Positions 30,606 through 42,323 are shown, counted from the stretch's first letter. The stretch: DNA of 64,000 nucleotides from Tricholoma matsutake (GCA_026075535.2 AP026542.1:10974001-11038000); one strand, 5' to 3'. Numbers and translations: made by a program. Notes: generated by a model from the sequence alone, not told the origin.

Positions 30606-32191
30606 TTGTGCATTTGTAGTCTTGGGGGCAGTTTTTTGTTGATGCCATGCCTCCTCCGTATTTGCCGGGTGAGGTTGTTGTGTTGGAGTTGGTTGAGGTC
30701 AAGGAACAGAGGGTGCTTGAGGTTTTGGAAGGCTTGTCATTGTAACCTTGGGGATGGGTTCTATATTCTTGTCAGCGGTGTTACCTTTCTTTGCCTCTTT
30801 CCCTTGAGAATGTGTGGCTGGAAAGGCTTCATGCCAGGCTGGGTGAGCAAAGGAAGAGACTCCATAGACAGTGCCTCCAAGAACATCTTTACCATTCAAC
30901 TGGAGACCCACTATAGTGGCCATGTGGGGAGGGGGGTCTCGTCCCTCCTGACCTTTACCTTTTAAAGAACTGATGGACGTGATGGTTGCTGCTTGTTTGT
31001 CTCTTAAAGCTTTTGCCACGCTGCCCCCAGGCATGCCACATGGAAGTTGTGCACCACCCAGACGCATAAGTTTTCCTTCCGGCGTAAAGGCAGCAAGTCC
31101 TTCATTTATGAGGGCTGGGACCTCTGGGCAGTTGTGTACACCTAATCTATGTGTGTCAGGCTCACCACAAATAAAACAACACCTACGGTTAGCAGGCACT
31201 GCATTAGCTCCAACGGCACATGCTGCAGCAAGCTCTCAGAGTATATTGGCCTGACTCTGTTGTAATTCTTGAATTTGTTGTGTTTGTCCCAGTTGAAGCT
31301 CCTGTATTTGTCTAGCAAAGACCTCTATGGTGGTGGGGTTCACCGTATCCACTGTCGGCACTGCCTGGGTCTTTTGCACACTAAAATGTGCCTTCTTTTT
31401 CAACTTGCGAGTCTTCTTCGATGGCTTTTTGTCTTCTGAGTCAGAGTCATCAGTGCTCTTGTCTGAGTCGGAATCCCCGTCGTCAGAACCTGAGGAAGCA
31501 TCAGAGGTGTCATCATCTTTGACAATATCATCTTCATCAAACTGCTTTTGTAGGAGCACTAGGATGTCGTCCATAGGTGAGGGAGACTGAATCTTTGTCT
31601 GGGCCGCTGGGAGCTTGCGCCGTATCATTTTCTGTTGCAACTTTGGTATACCTCTGAAAAATAACAGATTAGCCTCTTCTTTGGAAAGTTGGTTACTTGC
31701 ATGAAGATGTGAGGCTTGTGCTGTGAATTCGTGGTAATAGTGGTCCACGTCCTGTAAACAGGAGAAGGCCTTCTTTTCTGAATGTTTCTTGGTCCATTTA
31801 CACAACTTGTCGGGGGTAGTGTGTTGTTTGACCCATATAGCTTGATGAGATAAGTCCATGCTGCAACCCAGTCATGTTGCAACCAAACGGAAGCCAACTC
31901 TATTACATACCTGACATGGTGGCTGCAGTAATGGAGTACATAGGCCAGTAGATCATCGAAGTTGATTTGAGCTGAACCTGCAAAAACTTCTAGTGCGTCT
32001 AAAAAATCAGTAACATGTTCTCCTTTAAAATGAGGAGCATGTGGAGAGCCTGGAGTAGGCATAGGTGTGGCAAAGCACATTGCGAGCTGAGGTTGGGGCT
32101 GTGCCCCTGCCTGAGCTTGAGATTGAGCCATACTTGATGTCGAATCGACTATTTGATTTGTTGGGGCTTGTATTGCGGAGTTTTGTTGCAC
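30490..32191 (-). pseudogene. Gypsy D gag
   Basis: Frames 32191-31625 and 31859-31236 give a Gln-rich leader, a capsid-like region (FKGEHVTDFLDALEVFAGSA, WTKKHSEKKAFSCLQDVDHY), then a very acidic Asp/Ser tract. Frame 31199-30699 contains CCFICGEPDTHRLGVHNC, a zinc-knuckle relative with extended spacing. The rest (PKPQAPSVP) is Pro/Gln-rich linker to protease. Confidence 0.75.
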
Positions 32192-32417
32192 AGCTCTCTT
32201 GTGAGTTAGGAGCAGCGTTGGAAGTGTCAGTTTACATGAAGACAGCTTGTCAATCAGTGATGTCAGACAGCGATGGAGTTTGAGTTAATGTTTTATGAGT
32301 GGTCTTGTAGATTTTGAGGCTTGTAAGACTTGGAGTACCGGTCGAAAAAGGTAGGAGTGGAAATTTTTGAAAGCGAAGTGAGCGGAAAACCTATCCCCTG
32401 TCTCGGTCACCACTTGT

Positions 32418-33466
32418 TGTTGGGTAAATGGTCTGTTTGAGGTTCCATTGACCAGGTCATCACGTTACAATGGATGAGGTCAGTGTAGACACGTGGATGA
32501 GTGGAAAAATGTGAATATGAAAGAAGGAATACAATGGGTGAGAAATGACTTTTAAACTGTGAATGAAGGCTGTGGGGTCAATAAAATGAGAGGGGAAGAA
32601 CTAAACGCGAATGCAATCAATGGAGTCATGTGATGCACATGTCAGATACACAGGTCGTTGACCACGCAATGGAAATGGGCTCATAGACAGTATGGTAAGA
32701 ACTTGTATAATGGGAAACAAACAACAGAAAAGGGGGCTCCTTGGGGCCATAAACTTAAGACTTGAGTACTTAGCTTAAAAACCTGCACCTTGGTGTGCAG
32801 AAACTTGAGGGACCAAGTGAAAAACTTAGAGGGAGGGTGTAATTATGAGGAGTAAAGATTGGGTGCTCCATTCGACAGGTGGGAGGACGCCTAAATACAA
32901 ACATCTGTAGTTACAAAGTGAAAACTGAGCATACATGTTCTCTCATGCCGACAGTCCGAGCAACCAGACCAAGAAGACTAGAACGGGAATTGGATTGTCA
33001 TATTTGGGATGTGATTCTGAAGTAAGAGCAGGTGTCGAGTTTGACATCGCAGATCATCATAGTAAATAGACATGGCAATAAAACTATAAAAGGCAAATGA
33101 AAATGGAACAGGGAAACTGGCACCAATCCTTCAAAGCAGGTGATGCTGTCAACACGAAGGCCAAGGAAGCAAGAAACATGAGTAAACATTGTAGTGATGT
33201 GATGCTGTCGATGAGAAGGCTGAGGAAGCAAGAAAACATGAGCGAGATGCATGACTGATGCATCGCATAGGTAAAACATCATCCTGCAAATAAAAGATCT
33301 AAGAAAGAAGAACATCAGGTCACCAATCAGTAAAATGAATCTAGAGAGAATCTAGGAACATGCTAAGAATGTAAAACAACATGAGGTTGTCATTGTGTAA
33401 CAAAAGACTTTGTGGGAAATGTTGGAAATGGTGGGGTTGACAAGTGGGACTCGTCACCCTACCACA
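32418..33466 (-). repeat. Gypsy D 5' LTR
   Basis: 1049 bp, matching 24602-25651 with mainly C/T and G/A differences. It abuts gypsy E coding DNA at 33467. Confidence 0.85.
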
Positions 33467-33902
33467 GCAGATCCATAGGTGCAGATCATAGATGAGGTCT
33501 GTGCAAAGGTCTCCATGGAATTGCAAAGAGAGGAACTCAGAAGATTATCTGAGAACATATTCAGCAGACATCAAAGAGTCTGCTCCCCCTGCCGGAGGTC
33601 TTTACTGTGCCCCATATACTCTGCACAGACTCCATGTGGACTCTGCACAGACTAGCTCAGACTGTCAACTACTCTTTTGGCTCAAATGTCCTGTATAGCT
33701 TGCTCAGACTCCTAGAGAGTCCACACGGACTTTCATGGAGTCCAAGCCATTTTTGGACTTTTACTCGGAGTGCGCATGGACTTTGTCTGAGCAACATTGA
33801 TTTACTCAGACTCAGACAGATACATATCTGAGTCGAGTCTGAGTTGAGTCTGTGGATGCATAGCAGAGGTTCAGTTGACTACAGAAAAATTATGTACTAA
33901 AG

Positions 33903-33970
33903 TAGAATTGAACCCCAAGCCTTGTTGCCAAGCATAAATAGCAGCAGTTAACCACTACACCACAGAGCCA
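33903..33970 (-). other. tRNA-like module, outward-facing (copy III, left)
   Basis: On the minus strand TGGTGTAGTGGTTAAC resembles an A box and GGGGTTCAATTC a B box. The T arm (TTGGG, loop GTTCAAT) looks plausible, but there is no pairing acceptor stem. Confidence 0.5.
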
Positions 33971-34038
33971 TTGTCAGTAGGTGCAAACAATTGGATTATT
34001 TAACTGTCCTTATTTGAATCACGTGACTCACATGCAAG

Positions 34039-34526
34039 TAGGGCAAGGCAGGGGTTACCCCTGGGTGTCAAATCTCATACCCTTACCCCTACCCCTGAAC
34101 ACCCTACCCTTAGGGGTAAGGGTATGGAAACATATAAGGGTTGCCAAGGGTATGGGAGGGTTTGTCAAGGGTACAAGGGTTTGGCACAAAATCAACATAT
34201 TTAGAGCAAAATTCATTTGAAAAGTGTTGATAACTATTGTATTTACTATTAATATCACATATTGATACCTCTTATTAACATATGAAAGCCATTATCATGT
34301 TGGACAATCTCAAAATCTGAATTTAATTGATGAAAATCTTGAATATGAGTATTTGTAGCTGAAAAAATCAATGATATTCTTACATAAGCATAACCCTGGC
34401 ATACCCCTGTACCCTTAGTAAGGGTACAGGGGTATGCAAGGGTATGAACTTCCAAACCTCTACCCTTATCCCTCATACCCTTAGCCCCAAAACACAAGGG
34501 TATACCCCTACCCCTGCCTTGCCTTA
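34039..34526 (+). mobile_element. hAT MITE copy 1 (488 bp) with 8-bp target duplication
   Basis: TIRs TAGGGCAAGGCAGGGGT and TAAGGCAAGGCAGGGGT. Direct flanks CATGCAAG at 34031-34038 and 34527-34534 are a perfect 8-bp duplication. Internal DNA carries GGGTAAGGGGTA-type repeats at both ends and no coding capacity. It is nested in TTTAC copy III. Confidence 0.95.
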
Positions 34527-34934
34527 CATGCAAGTTCAAGACACCATTGTTGATCAACATTTTTGCTGACCACCACCACCACTCTTGATGCCACTGCCTC
34601 CCACCTCCCTCCCCCACCACCACTGTCCAGTCAGCCCCCACCTCTGATGCCTCTTGCACCAACAGCAACAAACAGCATGGAACAAATGGGCCCAAATGAT
34701 GTTGGATGTTGTTTGGGCCCCAGGTGAGTATTTTTTACATTTCTTGCTTTATTTTTGTGAACTAACTATTTTATTAGCAAACTAGCTGAGCTGATGCAAT
34801 GGGACCCAATGAGCTGAGCCAATGCAATGGGCCCAAATGACAATAATTGTTGTTTGGGCCCCAAGTAAGTTTTCTTTTTTTCTTTTTGTTTTTATTAAGT
34901 AACTAATTGTATTTACAATTAATTACCTGGAATC

Positions 34935-35085
34935 TGTGTAGAGTCTGTGTGGAGTCTGAGATAGTCCATGTGGAGTCTGAGCTAGTCTGTGTGGAGTCTG
35001 AGCTAGTCCATATGGAGTCTGAGCTAGTCCATATGGAGTCTGAGCTAGTCCATATGGAGTCTGAGCTAGTCCAAGCAATCTGTGC
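34935..35085 (+). repeat. 21-bp tandem array (GGAGTCTGAGCTAGTCCATAT)
   Basis: About seven units at the right subterminal part of TTTAC copy III, the last three nearly identical. The unit is built from the GAGTCTG word repeated on the left side in inverted form. Confidence 0.85.
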
Positions 35086-35599
35086 AGAGTCTGTGTGGAC
35101 TGGTTTGGAATACATGGGGTAGTGTAAATTACTGCCCTGCTGCAATCTACCCAAACAATGGCCGCAAAAGAAAGTGGCCTTCCCCAACAAAAGAAAGACA
35201 TATTTGTTGGACCAGAGGAACATAAATCCCAATGAGGAACTCCTCGATGAGAAGTGATAGAGAGATCAGAGATCCTACTTTCCAAAAAGAAAGTAGGGAT
35301 AAAGGACCAAGTAGCTTTGCAACAAATTCACAACAGCAACATTCATGACAGAAAATTCACCACAATCCCAGACCAGGGGATTAGGCTCGACAAGGATGGC
35401 TGTCCTTGGGAAAAGGAAGAGTCTCCATCTCAAGGTTCAGACTGCATGACTTGACAAAGGATTGAGTGATGAGGATGATGATGAAAGAAGATTGTATCAA
35501 AGACCTTCATTGGAAATCCAATGAAGGTCAAAATCAAAACAATCAACCAGAATGGCTTGTTCTGGATCTTCCAAGTCTACCTCATATCGAGGGAGTTGA

Positions 35600-36748
35600 T
35601 ATCATCGATCTACAATGAGTGGTACTGACTTGTACTGCAAAAAGGATACAATCTGGCCCTCAAAGTATATGAGGGCCATGCATACAAAGCTTCATAAACA
35701 GATTGACAGGAAAGTCTCTGTTTCTAGCAATGTCCCAACCATTTCAAACAAAAATGGTCCCCACATCCCAAATCCCCCAAAGTATGGTGGATTGAGAGAT
35801 TCAGAGGAGTTTGAGTGGTGGCTCAGAAGTCTCCTTTGATGGCTGAAGGTGAACAAGATTTGTGGACTGGAGATGGACTCCAATTGCATAGAATTCACTG
35901 CAATGTTCCTTAAGGGCATTGCACTTTCATGGTTTGAAGACAATGTTGATGGCACATATTGTCAACCTTTATTGTGGACTTTCAAGGAAGTGATCAGTGG
36001 TCTGTATGACTGGTTTGTCCATGACAACTCCATCCACGATGCATCAGACAAATTCTGGCACATTGAATATAACACTGAAGAGGGCATTATGAGAAACTAT
36101 CATAAACTGGAGTATTATGCAAACAGGATGGTCCATGCACCAGACCTGTTTATGTTCAGGATGCAACTGATGGCAGGTTTGCCAGTCAGTATGATATCCT
36201 TTGTTTTAGGCAAAGGATGCTCTGCAGAGACAGGCTACATGGATGATATATTATTCTTTGCCCACAAAGCAGAAGAAATTGAAAGGTTGATGAAGTGCTT
36301 CCAAGAGAAGAAGCATGGGTTGGAATTGTCAAAGTCAAGGAACATTAGTTCTTCAAACAAACCATCAAAACAAAAAAATCCCTTGCCAGAGAGATCCAGG
36401 GAACAATCCAAGGATTGCCCCTACAAATATGATAGGACAAGCTATCATAGCAATAACACAAAGAAATACAATTATAAGATCCCTGACAGGGAACATTGAA
36501 CAAAGTGTGACAAGGATCGCCAGAAGAAAGACCATCATGACACATGGCATCACTCATCTGGAGGGAAATCCTCCAGACAAACCAACTTCAAATCAGACAA
36601 GAGGTCTGATGAGCACAAGTCACCAACTTGCTACACCTGCGGGGGAGTGCACTACTCCACCAACAAGAAGTGCCCTAAATATGGGCAGCCTAAATCTTCA
36701 GTGAAGATGTTTGCCACTAGAGATGGATTGACCATGGGTGTCGATTGA
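35600..36748 (+). pseudogene. Gypsy E gag
   Basis: KYGGLRDSEEFEWWLRSLL, FTAMFLKGIALSWFEDNVDG and ASDKFWHIEYNTEEGIMRNY match gypsy capsid. A zinc knuckle CYTCGGVHYSTNKKC lies at about 36628-36672. Stops (after SLL, after REH and others) break the frame. The upstream leader is split by TTTAC copy III. Confidence 0.85.
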
Positions 36749-37164
36749 ACAGACAAACATTGAGCTACAGGCTTGACCAACAATGATCAGAAGAATTATT
36801 TGGATGCATCTGAGGATGCGGCTAGGGAAAGACTAGCTGTGATTCAGAGGGGGATTCATCCCCTGAATATGGCTCTGCCATTTCCAAGGTTGACTCTAAT
36901 GGATTGCAGTACAGTTCAGAAGGTGAACTGTGCAACTTGGAATCCTTTAACGGATCAGAAAGTGATCAGTCTAACTTGGATCACTGCAAAGTGATCTGAG
37001 AGAAACAGTGTTCTGACAACTGCCCATTGGCACAATCAGTATCAGATTCTGAGGAGTCCAATGATGAGTTTGATGGTAAGAAGGCCTCAACCTTCTCAGA
37101 AAGATCAGGCATCATGCTAGACAGCCTATTCAAGAGTAAGCCTAGATTCTAGGGCCCAACAGTT

Positions 37165-37596
37165 TTGAGGAAATCCTCAAAGAAAATAACCTGTCCTCAC
37201 ACAGAGAAGGAGAACCACTGCTTCATCACAAAGATGATGCTTCATGGACTTGAAGTGTACATGCTGTTAGACTCAGGCTGTACGTTTGACTCTATATCAC
37301 CAGAATTTGCAACATCCATGAATTTGAAAGTCCATGAACTAGAAGAACCAGTGCCACTACAACTGGGCACCATGGGCAGCCATTTGAAAATTAATTTTGG
37401 ACTATTCACTGAATTCAAGATCGCTGAATCAGAAGGGAAACATTACTTCAATGTAGTGAATAACAATAGATATGACACCATACTTGGCACTGTGTTTATG
37501 AGGAAACACAGGATAGTATTAAACTTTGAACTTGATGAAGTTCAAGTCAAGGGCAAATTCCTAGAAACAATCATTGAGGGGGAAAGCACATTCTGA
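37165..37596 (+). pseudogene. Gypsy E aspartic protease
   Basis: An intact 143-residue open frame with active site YMLLDSGCTFDSISPEF and the later YDTILGTVFMRKHRIVLNF, the Ile-Leu-Gly motif of retropepsins. A stop follows at 37594-37596. Confidence 0.85.
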
Positions 37597-37785
37597 CAAG
37601 TCTGTTGGTATGCAATGAGGACTCATCCTTCAAAGGATGAGTGACTTGACAGTGGCCCTAGTGCCACTGTCAGGAAGAAGAAAGAGCTGGACAGGCAAGG
37701 TCCCAGCTCAATTAAGGTCCAGGCACCCACCATCTGGATATAAAAGGCAGAAATAGAGGAGGTAGCAGACAAGGACAGACCTCAT

Positions 37786-39330
37786 TTGAGAGGCTTGAAG
37801 CTTCCAGAACCCATTCTTATGGGACCTGAAGAAGTAGCAGATTTGGAACCCACTAGCAACATAGACAAGGAAGAGTTTCAGGAAATTGTCCAGGAATTCA
37901 CTCAGGAAAGATTTCCCAGGGGTCCCAAGTTTGAAACCCCAGGTTTTGATGCCTTGTTACCTTCCATATTGCCTAAGGAACAGATAGACAACCTCAATAA
38001 CATTCTCTTTGTGATGTGTGAGGACTTAGCTGGAAAAGCAAAGCTGAGTGGGCCTTTGACAGAAAAGGACCTTCCATGCCTCAGAGAGGAGTGGAAGTCT
38101 TCTTGTCAGGACATTCTGAATGGGGTGCCCAATACTCTCCCTCCATTGAGGGAGATAAACCACCACATTCCATTGGTGGATGAAAAGAAGAGATACAACT
38201 ATCATCTTCCGAAGTGCCCTGACTCAATGAGGAAACCCCTCGCTGAGAAAATCAGCTGCTATTGTAAAGTGGGATGGTGGTGTCCCACCCGAGCAGAGAA
38301 AGTAAGGCAAGGCAGGGGTAGGGGTATACCCTTGTGTTTTGGGGCTAAGAGTATGAGGGGTAAGGGTAGGGGTTTGGAAGTTCATACCCTTGCATACCCC
38401 TGTACCCTTAGTAAGGGTACAGGGGTATGCCAGGGGTATGCTTATGTAAGAATATCATTTGATTTTTCCAGCTACAAAGACTCATCTTCAAGATTTTCAT
38501 CAATCAAATTCAGATTTTGGGATTGTCCAACATGATAATGGCTTTCATATGTTAATAAGAGGTATCAATATGTGATATTAATAGTAAATACAATAGTTAT
38601 CAACACTTTTCAAATGAATTTTGCTCTAAATATGTTGATTTTGTGCCAAACCCTTGTACCCTTGACAAACCCTCCCATACCCTTGGCAACCCTTATATGT
38701 TTCCATACCCTTACCCCTAAGGGTAGGGTGTTCAGGGGTAGGGGTAAGGGTATGAGATTTGACACCCAGGGGTAACCCCTGCCTTGCCCTAAGAGAAAGC
38801 AGCTCTGATGTTGGTCATTCCCAAGAAGAGTAGCCTGATTTGCACTGTGGTGAATGCAGTGAAATGAAACATGAACATGGTGAAGGATGTTACACTGTTT
38901 CTGGATCAAGACCTGATCTGGCTAGATGTTGCTTGAGCAACCTATCACTCAAAGATAGACTTGTCAGATGCATACGAGCAGGTACATGTCACCCCTAAAG
39001 ATGTCTGGAAGACTGTGTTCTCCACAGTACAAGAGCCTCGTTATGCAACAAGGTGACTGCAATGCACCATCAACCTTTCAAAGATTGATGAATGGCATAT
39101 TCCAAGATTACATTGGAATATTCATCCATGTGTATTTGGACAACATTTTTGTGTTCAGCAACACAATTGAGGAGCACCAGAATCATGTGGAGCTCATACT
39201 GAACAAGCTGTGGGAACACTCACTCTACCTTTGTGCTGACAAGTGTGAACTCTATGCTGAGAAAGTGGAATGCATTGGCCATATGATTGACAAGCATGGC
39301 CTCCACATGGTCAGCAACAAGATGGCATAA
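37786..39330 (+). pseudogene. Gypsy E reverse transcriptase interrupted by a MITE
   Basis: The N-terminal part (37786-38302) ends CPTRAEK; the hAT MITE follows; the frame then resumes at 38800 with AALMLVIPKKSSLI and continues through LVMQQGDCNAPSTFQRLMNG to VYLDNIFVFSNTIEEHQNHV. The YxDD box is Tyr-Leu-Asp-Asn; the Asn codon AAC (39142-39144) follows GAC, so a lost CpG explains it. Confidence 0.9.
38303..38791 (-). mobile_element. hAT MITE copy 2 (489 bp) in gypsy E RT
   Basis: Same family as copy 1 in the opposite orientation. Perfect 8-bp duplication AGAGAAAG at 38295-38302 and 38792-38799. The sequence is very close to copies 1 and 3. Confidence 0.95.
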
Positions 39331-39829
39331 ATACAAGAGTGGAAGACACCTCATAACTATCACGAAGTCCAGAGGTTTTCAGTATCTGGCACATTTCCTG
39401 CCAGATATAAGTCCATACACTAGTCCTCTATCAGTGATGACTAGGAACGGTCAGCCCTTTCTATGGTGACTGTTGCATGATTATTGTTCCCAAATGATCA
39501 AGAATATATGCTGCACCACACCAGTGCTGAAGCTGATCAAATGGAAGCCTATCCATTAATGGAAACAGGCTACACTAAAGGTAGGGAGAAGGAAACTGAG
39601 AAGAGGGCTACTCACTACTAATCATGTGAATATAACAAGACAACGACGTGGTATTAGGAGCAAGGTTCAATACAAAAGCAGGGTAGAAGTAAGGGGCAAG
39701 TAAGAAGTGGGAAAAAGGAAAGATAAGGGTTCCACTATATGCAGTGTCCATATCAGTTGAAGCAAGGTCCACATACAAACAAGTATCAATGAGATTATGT
39801 AAGCCCTCCAGGTTTACACCAAACCAGAA

Positions 39830-40366
39830 TTGGCCAAGCCAATCTGGGTGATATGGGACACTTCAGTCTTTGGGATTGGAGTGATGTACAGACAGGGACC
39901 TGAGTGGCAGACATGCTGACCTGCAGGCTTCCTGTCCAAGAAGTTTTCAGATGCTTAAAGGAACTACCAGACCTTTGAGCATGAAATGATTGTGATACTT
40001 GAGGGACTCCTCAAGTGGGAATACAAACTGATCAGAAGACACATCCATGTCATCATTGATCACAAGGCATTGGAATTTTTCCAAATGCAACACTGGCTGT
40101 CAGCTAGACAGATGCGATGGATGGAATATCTATCATGTTTCAACTTTGATATTAGATATATCAAAGGCAAATTAAACAAGGTAGTGGATGCTCTGTCCTG
40201 CTACTACCAGTTCAACTCTTGGGAAGATGCCCCACTGGTTGAACACTACATTTTTGCAGATGTAAGACTGAGGATCTTCCATGGGATCGCCATGTGGAGA
40301 TCATGGATAGAGTCATTGAGACTCGCTCTGCCACCGCATAGCAGAAGCAAGTCAGGGAACAATTAG
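39830..40366 (+). pseudogene. Gypsy E RNase H and linker
   Basis: RNase H motifs FGIGVMYRQ-like and NYQTFEHEMIVILEGLLKWE, then HVIIDHKALEFFQMQHWLSA and RQMRWMEYLSCFNFDIRYIK. The linker motif reads NKVVDALSCYY, where gypsy elements usually have DALSRYY (CGC to TGC). Continues to an Ala/Glu-rich end; integrase is absent. Confidence 0.85.
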
Positions 40367-40780
40367 CAGCTCTTTGTGAATGCATTGAGGAGTGAGACAC
40401 AATCACAGCCAATATGGCAGCAAATTCAGGAGAAGCACAGGCCACCACTACTGCTCCAGGCATCATGGGGGATGACCCCATGATATACAAGTCTCAGGTT
40501 GTATGAGATCTTTACACTCCCCCACCTAATCCAAGTGGAATCTGAACAGAATCCAAGCTGTCTGCTCAGACTGTCCTAGCAATTGATTTGGCAGAGTTGC
40601 CAGCCAAATTTCCATTCTGAGTCTGAGCTGAGTCCAAGTTCAGTCTGTGCAGAATCCTAGCAGAGAGCTAGGACTCGGATTTGCAACCATTCAGACTCCA
40701 CATGGAATGATGTGGAAATGGTAGGACAAGTCCAAGCAGTCCAAGCTCACCTAGGTATTTAATAAGAGTACTGTTTTAAC

Positions 40781-40846
40781 CAGGAGTCAAACTCCCAATT
40801 ATGTAACCCATAAATGCACACATCAAACCACTAGACCACAGAGGCT
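40781..40846 (-). other. tRNA-like module, outward-facing (copy IV, left)
   Basis: On the minus strand TGGTCTAGTGG matches an A box; GGAG-TTTGA-CTCC forms the T-arm-like hairpin around the B box. No acceptor stem pairs. Confidence 0.5.
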
Positions 40847-41139
40847 TAGGAAGGTATGTACATACATTACCTATGTGCTATTTCTAGTGGCTGTGCAATG
40901 ACAAACACATGCACAGGCCAAATCATCACTGCCAATGCACACTATCACCAGCTCACCACCACCACCACCTCTTGAAACAGGAAATGAGGATGGAAAAAAC
41001 ACCAAGAATGGAAGCCAACAACAGGGACAGGTGCAGGGATGACCATGACCATGAGGGGACACATGAGGATGAAGGGGGGATGCCACACCACCACAGTGGG
41101 AGAGGGGTAGGCAAAATGCATGCACGTGTGTGCTGCACC

Positions 41140-41280
41140 CACTGCCTCGCTATCCAGCAAGGCAGCAGCCTTTTTTACATTTAGTAGCTGCCCCCCTCTA
41201 CAATAGGGGGGCTTTTCTTATTTTTCATGCACCATCACTCATTTCAAGTGATGGTGATTTTTTTTTGTTGTTTTTTTCTT
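41140..41280 (+). repeat. Hairpin/oligo-T modules (copy IV)
   Basis: Three hairpins in a row: CTGCCTCGC...AGGCAG then T6; CCCCCC-TCTACAATA-GGGGGG then CTTTT; CCATCACT-CATTTCA-AGTGATGG then TGA and T9-10. A fourth of the same kind (CCATTGCTCA-AAATGAGCAATGG then T10) lies at 42151-42183. Confidence 0.75.
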
Positions 41281-41284
41281 TGTT

Positions 41285-42150
41285 GTATTTTACATTTAGT
41301 AGCCACCCCCCTCTACAATAGGGGGGCTTAGTGTTTGCAGGTCCAGTCCATAGGACCAAGAAAAAGACTGAAACTGGACTGAATTGGACTGGTCTTTTGC
41401 AGTCCAGTTGCTGGTCTTTCATTTTAAAAAATATAGTAGGACTGATGAAAAACCAGTTTAAACCAGTTGCAACTGGTCTTTTGTCCCAAAGTATGTTTGA
41501 CCTTACTCCCACACATATTTACTTCATTTTTGGTCCCTGGATCATCAAAAACAGTTAAGAATTGGTTGAGATATGACCAAACACATTTTTGTATGAGTAT
41601 TTTGTTGTATCAGAGCATTGCTTATTACCTGAGCTATAATTTTTTTTGTACAGCTATATGACATCATAAATATAACAACAACACACTTAATCATCTGTAC
41701 CATGTAATTTTACTGATTCAACAGCCTAAATGAGTTGTGACTACAAACTACAAATTACAAACTACAAACCACAACTTGAATGCATGTCCTTTCAGTTTTG
41801 GCCATATCTCAGTCAAATCTTGGCAGAATTCCTTAAAAGTTGGACCAATCTACAGGGAATTACAATATCTATCCATGAATTTAGTATATACAAGGTATTG
41901 ATCATAATTATTGACATAAATATGGGTTATTTCCTATGACAAATTTTACAACAAAAGACCAGTCATGCACAAAAAATAAGAAAAGCCCCCCTAGTGTTTA
42001 AAGGTCCAGTCCAGTCTGGTTTTTGACTTCCAAATGGGGCAACTGGCAGCCACAACTGGTCTAGGACTGACCCAGAAATTGGGGGACTGCAACCAGACCA
42101 TTTAGGACTGGTCCTAATTGGTCCATGGACCAAAAAAAAGACTGGTTCCA
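41285..42150. repeat. Rearranged block with inverted and direct repeats
   Basis: AGTGTTT(GC/AA)AGGTCCAGTCC occurs in the same direction at about 41332 and 41994, while the GGGGGGCTTTTCTTATTTTT word at about 41211 recurs inverted at about 41975-42000. GGTCCAGT/ACTGGACC words fill both ends. This looks like a small TIR element inserted in, and rearranged with, the hairpin array. No gene is seen. Confidence 0.5.
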
Positions 42151-42238
42151 TTGCTCAAAATGAGCAATGGTGATTTTTTTTTTGTTGTATATCATTTGTA
42201 AATAGGTAATAAATAGCATTAATCATAAGAAATCACAC

Positions 42239-42323
42239 TGCCCCTGTGGTGGAGTGGTATGTATAATTGTCTTTAGTAATTTGTTTGTAACCTGAGGTCA
42301 TGGGTTCAAATCCTGTGTTAGCT
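42239..42323 (+). other. tRNA-like module, outward-facing (copy IV, right)
   Basis: TGGTGGAGTGG fits an A box and GGGTTCAAATCC is a near-consensus B box, the best in the window. The T arm pairs at four of five positions; the acceptor stem does not. Confidence 0.6.

Larger units (their letters stand above)
24602..33466 (-). mobile_element. Gypsy D: 8.9-kb retrotransposon with retained catalytic residues
   Basis: Gag, protease, RT, RNase H and integrase follow in order on the minus strand between 1.05-kb LTRs. The RT box is FIDDV with both Asp kept; the integrase keeps its zinc ligands and apparent DDE. Frames are still broken in several places. Downstream of the 5' LTR lies TGGTGACCGAGACAGGG, a plausible primer-binding site. 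Flanking bases differ (GGTGT left, GCAGA right), so there is no target duplication. Confidence 0.85.
33601..35128. mobile_element. TTTAC-family TIR element, copy III (diverged)
   Basis: Ends TTTACTGTGCCCCATATACT (left) and TTTACACTACCCCATGTATT (right, inverted) define it. Internal modules: GACTC/AGACT subterminal repeats on both sides, an outward tRNA-like module at 33903-33970, GGGCCC hairpins followed by intron-like units (34724-34777 and one starting at 34865), and a 21-bp tandem array near the right end. A 488-bp hAT MITE is inserted within it. No right-hand tRNA-like module is seen. Confidence 0.7.
33467..40510 (+). mobile_element. Gypsy E: truncated retrotransposon with two nested insertions
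   Basis: Plus-strand gag, protease, RT and RNase H. The 5' end is lost at gypsy D's LTR and the integrase is lost at the TTTAC element starting at 40511. TTTAC copy III (33601-35128) sits in the gag leader (...SADIKESAPPAG), and a hAT MITE (38303-38791) sits in RT. No LTR of its own is visible. Confidence 0.8.

Noticed and set aside
34039..34526. Telomere-like GGGTAAGGGGTA repeats in the MITEs
   Set aside because: They are internal to elements with TIRs and 8-bp duplications, irregular in period and not TTAGGG arrays.
42239..42323. Functional tRNA gene
   Set aside because: A and B boxes are good, but the acceptor stem does not pair and no clear anticodon arm forms; similar modules sit at corresponding places in transposons.
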